The position numbers and the translations under genes are program-made. From positions 7,281 through 24,126 of the forward strand of contig DMFQ01000323.1 of assembly GCA_003450555.1 (NCBI GenBank): DNA of 16,846 bases, given 5' to 3'. The stretch comes from Ktedonobacter sp. Its GTDB lineage: Bacteria; Chloroflexota; Ktedonobacteria; Ktedonobacterales; Ktedonobacteraceae. How positions within the stretch are numbered: position 1 is the stretch's first letter; the number at the start of each line of letters is the position of its first letter. Of the stretch, positions 13,435 to 16,846 are shown in pieces. Below the pieces are notes generated by a model. That model searched no databases, was not told the origin of the DNA, and worked only from the letters and a program-made list of their open reading frames with translations.

Positions 13435-15417
13435 ATGCATGTAGATGCCATAACCCTGGCTGCTGTCGCCGACGAATGGCGCACTTTATTGGCTAATGCA
13501 CGAATCGATACCATCATTCAACCAACTGAACATGCCATAGCCATGCAATGTTATGCTCCTGCTCCACAGGGTACAGGAGGCGGCCAGAACCGCTGGCTCT
13601 ACCTCTCAGCTCACCCACAAATGGCAAGGGCACATGTTACCGCGCGTAAACCTGCCAGGATAAACAGTGATCCTCCACCATTCGTCATGTTGCTGCGCAA
13701 ATATCTTGAGGGGGCGCGTGTAGACGCCATTCAGCAGCCTCGCTGGGAGCGCGTTATCGAGCTACTTGCAAGTCACCGCCTTGGTCCAGATAGCGAGGAG
13801 CGCGCCCATTACCGCCTCGTCATAGAAATTATGGGTCGCCTTAGCAACATTATCTTCTGCGATGAGCACAACATGATCCTGGGTAGCCTGAAACGCGTCG
13901 GTGTTGAGATCAACCGCTATCGCACCATCGCCGCCAATGTCCAGTACATACCACCTCCGCCACAGCAGCACACTTTCGCGGGACAAACAGTGCCAAAAAT
14001 AGAACCGGTCACTGTCTCGGCTGCGCAACTCTCGCTCTGCATCGTAAACGAAGATGAAGCAACACGCGTTGAACAATCGCCATTGGCTGCCCCTGCAAAG
14101 TCGCGTAAACGGGCACCCACGGAACCGCTTCTCTGGCAACAATTGACAAAACATCTTCTCGGCTTTAGCCCCCTTATTTCCCGTGAGGCGGTCTATCGTA
14201 CCACTGGGAACGCTGAAACACCGCTGGCTAACGTGGATGCGACTCTATTGGATGAACTGGCCTGGAATGTGCGTGAATTGGCTGTGCTCTTTGACAATCA
14301 TAACTGGCAGCCCCAACTGGTTGAGCGTGCTGCAACAGTCGAGAGTCAACCTGCCTCGGCCTCTTCATCTCAAGCACTTCCTATAGCCTTTGCTCCATAT
14401 ATCTTGGAGCAATATGCAGAGATACCTGGTGTCCTCGTCCGCCAATCCCCATCGATCAACGTCGTTCTCGACGACTACTACGCACGTAGCGAGTGGCGAG
14501 ATGCCATGGAGGGTGTTCGTAATCCCATACGCAAGCTATTGCAAACTCAGCGTGACCGCTGTAGGCGCAAAGCCGACCTGTTGCAACAGGAGCTTGCCTC
14601 GCTCGGAGAGGCGGCGCTCTATCGCTTGCATGCTGAACTGCTCCTGGCCCATCAGCACGAGATAAGCCAGGGACAGGCAAGTGTCACCCTGCAAAACTTT
14701 TTCGCAGGTGACAACGAGCAGGAGGCTCCCACTATCACCTTTTCCATTGATCCTCGTTTCGATGCCATAGGTAATGCCAACCGCCTTTTCAATAAATACC
14801 ACAAATTGCGTCGTGCAGCTGCCCTTCTTCCCGCCCAGATCGAACAGAACGCGACAGAACTGGCGACCATCGAACAGTTATTGGCCGACCTCATGCTCGC
14901 CGATACTCCGCCAGAAGTAGTCCTCGTCAAAGCTGAGGTCCAGGCAGCAGGGTATATACGCGGTCGTGGGGCGCTTAAATTACAGGAGAAGAAAGCTCAG
15001 AAAACGACGAAAAAAGGCAAGAAAGCGCTCAAAGGAAAACCTGTTCCGCCAGGAGGTGGCGTGCCCATGCGCCTGCAAAGCTCCGATGGTTTTGCTATAC
15101 TGATTGGTAAGAACAGCCGGCAAAACGAAGAAGTGACATTCCACCAGGCAACAGCCAACGATATCTGGCTCCATGCACGCGGTGTACCTGGCGCGCACGT
15201 CATCGTCAAGGCTGCAGGCCGCGAAATTCCCCATGGCACCATTGAACAAGCTGCTAGCCTTGCCGCCTATTACAGCCAGGCACGTGGTACTACAACTGCG
15301 CCCGTTGATTTTACTCTCCAGCGCCACGTCCGTCATATGAAAGGTGGCGGCCCCGGTATGGTAATCTATGAAAAAGAGCGCACCTTATATGTTGCACCAG
15401 AGAACCTCCAACCCTAA
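13435..15417 (+). CDS. rqcH: ribosome quality control factor RqcH (NFACT family)
   Basis: A 660-residue NFACT protein (also annotated FbpA or fibronectin-binding A-like). It binds stalled 50S-peptidyl-tRNA and adds C-terminal alanine tails that mark nascent chains for degradation. The NFACT-N domain begins at residue 1 (MHVDAITLAAVADEW) with FVMLLRKYLEGARV (83-96) and EIMGRLSNIIFCD (131-143). A helical/coiled-coil middle runs to about residue 500. A Lys-rich stretch (about 515-540) precedes the NFACT-R domain, with SSDGFAILIGKN and NDIWLHARGVPGAHVIVK (Asp576 onward). It is longer than the usual 560-590 aa because of a linker near residues 180-230. Where well-studied homologues have Asp-Arg, this reads Glu105-Arg106. 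It is divergent from gmk and converges on rpoN. Confidence 0.93.
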   Translation: MHVDAITLAAVADEWRTLLANARIDTIIQPTEHAIAMQCYAPAPQGTGGGQNRWLYLSAHPQMARAHVTARKPARINSDPPPFVMLLRKYLEGARVDAIQQPRWERVIELLASHRLGPDSEERAHYRLVIEIMGRLSNIIFCDEHNMILGSLKRVGVEINRYRTIAANVQYIPPPPQQHTFAGQTVPKIEPVTVSAAQLSLCIVNEDEATRVEQSPLAAPAKSRKRAPTEPLLWQQLTKHLLGFSPLISREAVYRTTGNAETPLANVDATLLDELAWNVRELAVLFDNHNWQPQLVERAATVESQPASASSSQALPIAFAPYILEQYAEIPGVLVRQSPSINVVLDDYYARSEWRDAMEGVRNPIRKLLQTQRDRCRRKADLLQQELASLGEAALYRLHAELLLAHQHEISQGQASVTLQNFFAGDNEQEAPTITFSIDPRFDAIGNANRLFNKYHKLRRAAALLPAQIEQNATELATIEQLLADLMLADTPPEVVLVKAEVQAAGYIRGRGALKLQEKKAQKTTKKGKKALKGKPVPPGGGVPMRLQSSDGFAILIGKNSRQNEEVTFHQATANDIWLHARGVPGAHVIVKAAGREIPHGTIEQAASLAAYYSQARGTTTAPVDFTLQRHVRHMKGGGPGMVIYEKERTLYVAPENLQP

Positions 15418-15426
15418 ATTAATAAA

Positions 15427-15478
15427 GAACGCTAGATTGGCATGGCTGAGGCAGCTCAACCATGCCAATCTAGCGTTC
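15427..15478. terminator. 24-bp hairpin between convergent rqcH and rpoN
   Basis: Arms at 15427-15450 (GAACGCTAGATTGGCATGG..) and 15455-15478 pair at 23 of 24 positions around a 4-base loop. The one mismatch is a G-U wobble in the minus transcript. It lies 9 bases past the rqcH stop and its right arm includes the rpoN stop codon (TAG at 15470-15472). Probably bidirectional; no long T-run. Confidence 0.7.
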
Positions 15479-16846
15479 CCTGGACGAGCCGATCCTCATT
15501 TCTTCGCGATATTTCGTGACAGTCCGTCTCGCCACAGGTATTCCTCTAGCTCGTAGTAAGTGTGCGAGCTCCTCATCACTCAAGCGCCTTTTCGGCTCCT
15601 CGCACGAAATCAACTCTCGCAATATATCTTTGACGCCCAATGAACCATCAAAAAAATCAGAAAACGGCATCAGGCGACCGCTGGGTAGCAGCACATATTT
15701 ATTGGCTGTTGCCCGGCTAACAGTTCCTTCATCAAGATGAAGGCGCGTGGCAACTTCTGAGCGGGTCAGGGGGCGCAGGAAGCGTACTCCGTGCTCTAAA
15801 AAATCGCGCTGGTATTCGACGACCAGTTCAGCCACTCGCTTCAGGGTTTGCCAACGCCGTTGCACACAACCGATAAAAAATCTGCTGCGATCACTGTAGT
15901 GGTGCAGGTAGGGCTGCATTTCCCTATATGTAGCCCCAGCAGAAGGCAACGATGCAGTAACATCAGTATTACTTTGGAAGCGAAAGCGTTTCTCTTCAAT
16001 AAGCTCCACTTCAAATCCCGCGGCGCCTTTACGAATAACTACATCGGGACGCATGTATGCAGCTAAGTGGTCTGCATGGCCATACGAGACCTCTGCCCTA
16101 TACGTTTGTGCCGGGAAAGGATGCAGCATTGTACGGATATAGTGGCTCCCCAATCGTACTTCCTGCTCGGACACTCCCAGTTCTCCGGCAATTTCATGAT
16201 AGAGGTTCCGTCCAAGGCTATGTAAGTGGCGATCGATCAGCGTATACGCCAGTGGATGTGGAGTTTCCTGCTCGCTCAGAGCCAGCAACTGGATCAGCAA
16301 GCATTCACGTAGGTTCCGTGCCCCAATTCCTAATGGTTCTAACGTGTGCAACTGGCTCAAAACATAGTCAACACGCTCAATCGGCACCTGGAGGTGTTCT
16401 CCAATCTCTGAGACACTTATCTCCAGGTAGCCTCGCTCATTCAAGTTGCCCACCAATTGCTCGGCAATTGGCTCATCACCGGGTGTAACCAGCGCTTCTA
16501 ACTGTTGTAGTAGTATCTCTGCCAACGTTTCCCCTGTGGCAATGCTCACCAGCGGATCGAATTCCTCGTCACGATCAAATTCTGCGAAGCCATAGTTATC
16601 AGAGTCATACAATTGCTCAGCATTACTCCACTCGGCTTCTATGGGAACGTCAGTCCTGCTAAAAACTTCACTCATTCCCTGGGCTGGTTGAGCGTAACGC
16701 CCACACGTGGTGCAAGCCCGACCGAGCACATACATCCTGGCCCCACAAAAGAGGCAGACGTGCTGCTCATCTACTTCAAATACGGGATTCTCTATCCGCT
16801 CCTGGTCGATAGCGCGCTCTAACTCTTCTGCGGTCAGATGCAAGAT
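15470..16846 (-). CDS. rpoN: RNA polymerase sigma-54 factor, N-terminus cut by window edge, with zinc ribbon
   Basis: 459 codons are present and the frame is open at the right edge; by comparison with the family perhaps 20-40 residues of region I are missing. Sigma-54 directs RNA polymerase to -24/-12 promoters opened by AAA+ activators. The first visible residues LTAEELERAIDQERIENPVFEV are region I. A Cys4 ribbon (CLFCGARMY, then ACTTCGRYAQP, coded near 16700-16760) follows, where ordinary RpoN has an acidic linker; this is unusual. The core-binding region starts at FDPLVSIATGETLAEIL and includes LEPLGIGARNLRECLL. The helix-turn-helix is RSEVATRLHLDEGTVSRATANKY. The RpoN box ARRTVTKYRE (15503-15532) differs from the classic ARRTVAKYRE at one residue. 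No sigma-54 activator gene is in the window. Confidence 0.93.
   Translation of the reverse strand: MLHLTAEELERAIDQERIENPVFEVDEQHVCLFCGARMYVLGRACTTCGRYAQPAQGMSEVFSRTDVPIEAEWSNAEQLYDSDNYGFAEFDRDEEFDPLVSIATGETLAEILLQQLEALVTPGDEPIAEQLVGNLNERGYLEISVSEIGEHLQVPIERVDYVLSQLHTLEPLGIGARNLRECLLIQLLALSEQETPHPLAYTLIDRHLHSLGRNLYHEIAGELGVSEQEVRLGSHYIRTMLHPFPAQTYRAEVSYGHADHLAAYMRPDVVIRKGAAGFEVELIEEKRFRFQSNTDVTASLPSAGATYREMQPYLHHYSDRSRFFIGCVQRRWQTLKRVAELVVEYQRDFLEHGVRFLRPLTRSEVATRLHLDEGTVSRATANKYVLLPSGRLMPFSDFFDGSLGVKDILRELISCEEPKRRLSDEELAHLLRARGIPVARRTVTKYREEMRIGSSRER

Noticed and set aside
1..16846. CRISPR array, tRNA/rRNA, integrase or defence operon
   Set aside because: I looked for spaced direct repeats, cloverleaf-like segments and transposase or nuclease motifs and saw none. 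This was by eye only.

Overview
The window looks like chromosomal DNA of a Chloroflexota bacterium, most likely a Ktedonobacteria-type soil organism. The evidence is a Gram-positive-like gene set (MurT/GatD peptidoglycan amidation, long HPF, NrdR, GlpX-type fructose bisphosphatase, RqcH next to gmk), a small DUF6788-like protein, a large TPR protein, and intergenic palindromes. The taxonomy is inferred from gene content and was not tested by a search.

Layout from left to right. 1-1196 (-) is the N-terminal part of a TPR-repeat protein that runs off the left edge. 1436-1867 (+) is a stand-alone cyclic-nucleotide-binding domain protein. It converges on nrdR (1969-2436, -) across a perfect 18-bp hairpin. 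2513-2773 (-) is a small Cys-rich DUF6788-like protein whose leader holds a 20-bp perfect inverted repeat. 3150-3806 (+) is the long-form ribosome hibernation factor HPF. A 188-bp element with inverted-repeat ends (3821-4008) separates it from a minus-strand operon: murT (5567-7243), then gatD (4686-5570, TTGA overlap), then a ClpX-type zinc-finger protein (4016-4657). The operon has a good promoter at 7287-7315.

7502-9931 (+) is topA. A 327-bp gap with a terminator-like hairpin and a 73-bp palindromic element leads to an isocitrate dehydrogenase-like gene (10259-11347, +). This converges on glpX (11464-12459, -), which follows gmk (12478-13125, -) in one unit. Divergent from gmk is rqcH (13435-15417, +). 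rqcH converges on rpoN (15470 to the right edge, -), a sigma-54 carrying an extra Cys4 zinc ribbon.

Most genes are housekeeping: ribosome hibernation and rescue (hpf, rqcH), DNA topology, nucleotide metabolism (nrdR, gmk), wall synthesis and central carbon flux. I did not see a defence system, CRISPR array, integrase, tRNA or rRNA. The least explained parts are the zinc ribbon in RpoN, the ClpX-like zinc-finger protein tied to murT-gatD, the DUF6788 leader hairpin, two mini-element-like palindromes sharing a GTAGGGGCG end, and three long hairpins at convergent gene ends that all open with GAACG.
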